From positions 1,612,001 through 1,676,000 of the forward strand of contig NZ_CP094997.1 of NCBI RefSeq assembly GCF_022869785.1: 64,000 nucleotides of DNA, written 5' to 3'. The position numbers were made by a program, and so were the translations under genes. A model generated the notes under the pieces. That model searched no databases and had not been told where the DNA came from. It saw only the letters and a list, made by a program, of their open reading frames with translations. Shown here one piece after another: positions 63,701-64,000 of this stretch (the stretch's first letter is position 1; each line of letters begins with the position of its first letter). The DNA is from Dyadobacter chenwenxiniae. Lineage in GTDB: Bacteria; Bacteroidota; Bacteroidia; Cytophagales; Spirosomataceae.

Positions 63701-64000
63701 GCCGGGCTCGAAGGGCACGCCACTATACGGAGCCTGGATCTATGAGGATACGAATGGTGACGACATTATCACCGCCGATGATCGCGTTGTTTTAGGTAAA
63801 TCAACACCCGATTTCACATTCGGATGGAGTAATGATCTCACATGGAGGAACTTCTCAGTGAATGCGCTTTTTACCGGTTCGGTAGGGAATGACGTGCTTA
63901 ATCTGACTAATTTCTACATTAATAATGGTGTCGTGGATTACGGCGGGGTTGGTTTTAATCAATCCGAGGATTGGTATAACAACCGTTACACCGAGTCAAG
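60714..64000 (+). CDS. SusC/RagA TonB-linked outer-membrane protein (partial)
   Basis: The gene runs off the window edge; 1095 codons are present without a stop. It starts with a signal peptide (about 1-38, ending TYA/QQ). Residues 40-180 are a Pro/Ala/Gln/Thr-rich, charged extension with low-complexity runs. A carboxypeptidase-D-like domain follows (about 183-260, VSGKVVDEKGLGLPGVRV), then the SusC plug start NEVVVVGYG and the plug signature DASATAIYGSRGANGVVLITTK, in successive parts, and a barrel. It imports glycans or peptides with a SusD partner, which would lie beyond the window. The A-rich leader favours the ATG at 60714; one at 60753 would also give a signal peptide. Confidence 0.9.
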   Translation, partial: MQTTQRLCEVGPCMGDLIFQRGRILLLFCLLAFTRTYAQQTTPDSTKKDTLPTPATQPAPAAQKPVNDTLPKQKTSTDTNAVRPAKRSQDFDPLVKPAPKPDSAAQPQTTAPAGAAKPDSTKPQQVPTGNVPAQQSAAQAATPAATTPGAAAPAAAAPAQSDSLNLNTSQQAGRQSGADEKTVSGKVVDEKGLGLPGVRVLVKGTEIVSETTTEGTFEMKVPAKGSILVFTSVGFAAREMPVGNQAKFNVQLVPEAKALNEVVVVGYGAQSKRDLASSTSRVSSQEYKSAVVNTVDQALQGRTTGVSVVESSGEPGASSVVRIRGNNSLSGNNEPLYVIDGFPMPPYREAGANFTGAYSQNGLYGINPNDIESMEILKDASATAIYGSRGANGVVLITTKSGKRGEGRVELVNKSSFGTISNPIRMMNSRQYAETINESYLISGRNAPFENLDSALTNTDWVDAVTQQSFREDVTLSLSGGSPKSSYYISGNYLKEKGTIINSNNQRASLRINLNNEVNDWYNVKGQVAFTRQKSNRAVTASRAWPNSGGLMDGLRAAPTLAVDYLGNNSLGIPNYQGYYFANPVNELMAKTDVTQSDYSVLNIENYFKLVNGLQLVVSLGGNQNLTRRNVFLPPSTAEGSQVKGRGSNNTSNTYSYNVNAYFQYEKTFKKDHYLNSTLGVEYNDQIVEFVSTNYTGFDVPFFGVDNIGSAQSQAIGSFKEQRILQSAFLRANYSFKGKYVLNTSVRIDGASAFAANNKYGIFPSVALAWNLEQEEFMKGLTFISNTKLRASYGETGSQAIGPYSSLSQYTSGFYEMGPGGDGSVINTGIFPNSVANPNLSWERTRQFNIGADFNAAQDRLVFSFDYYNKVTSDLLQPRKVPTQSGVGTIIDNYGTMRNRGIELSIQANIIQKKNVTFSSRINLSRNINTLVDLGDRTQSDYVSINGNLLGGVSGILTPGEEVGRFFGYRVSGLTQTTSFDSNGNPLFATFEGPRPPGSKGTPLYGAWIYEDTNGDDIITADDRVVLGKSTPDFTFGWSNDLTWRNFSVNALFTGSVGNDVLNLTNFYINNGVVDYGGVGFNQSEDWYNNRYTES

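Overview
The window is chromosomal DNA from a member of the Bacteroidota, most likely a cytophagal bacterium of the Dyadobacter/Spirosoma type. The genus is inferred from gene content and style; no rRNA gene is present to confirm it. Support comes from a SusC/RagA TonB-dependent porin, a secreted protease with a type IX secretion (Por) C-terminal domain, promoter elements of the TAnnTTTG type, the ftsX-DUF3098-uppP-truB-ribF cluster, DUF4199, DUF5672 and DACNV proteins, and AraC regulators typical of the phylum. I see no rRNA or tRNA genes, insertion sequences, prophage or CRISPR array.

Layout. 1-8.4 kb: small accessory genes: an alpha/beta hydrolase, a lipoprotein, an NmrA-like oxidoreductase with an AraC regulator, a VOC protein, a DUF4199 protein, a membrane-tethered LuxR regulator, a histone-H1-like protein, a lipoprotein phosphoesterase and an outer-membrane barrel. 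8.4-13.6 kb: a PAS/GAF sensor and a DUF72-ligD pair in which both reading frames carry a one-base insertion. 13.7-21.3 kb: signalling. A cyclic-nucleotide-domain histidine kinase, a receiver-thioredoxin-reductase fusion and a UBP zinc finger form one cassette; an AraC/SDR pair and a CheY/NtrC pair follow. 21.4-23.3 kb: a CocE-type hydrolase.

23.4-29.4 kb is the most interesting region. A tightly packed minus-strand operon encodes a dithiol flavoprotein reductase, an OpuC/EgtUV-like ABC importer, EgtB and EgtD. This reads as one unit for import, synthesis and perhaps redox recycling of ergothioneine. egtB is broken by an 11-bp tandem duplication, so this strain may depend on import. The importer's fused substrate-binding domain has its two halves in swapped (circularly permuted) order.

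29.5-36.8 kb: housekeeping (ribF, truB, uppP, DUF3098, ftsX, a bifunctional nuclease, etfA/etfB, a TPR protein). 36.8-48.8 kb: carbohydrate and envelope functions (Gfo/Idh oxidoreductase, acetylxylan esterase, RluF, a serine hydrolase, an AI-2E family permease, a bestrophin, a PQQ/cytochrome c dehydrogenase, a sialate O-acetylesterase). 48.9-54.6 kb: a surface-glycan cluster of glycosyltransferases around an MsbA-like exporter. 55.3-60.4 kb: a DACNV/diadenylate-cyclase-like protein, DNA polymerase IV, a secreted M43 metalloprotease and a small unknown protein. 60.7 kb to the end: a SusC/RagA protein cut by the window edge, with an unusual Pro/Ala-rich N-terminal extension.
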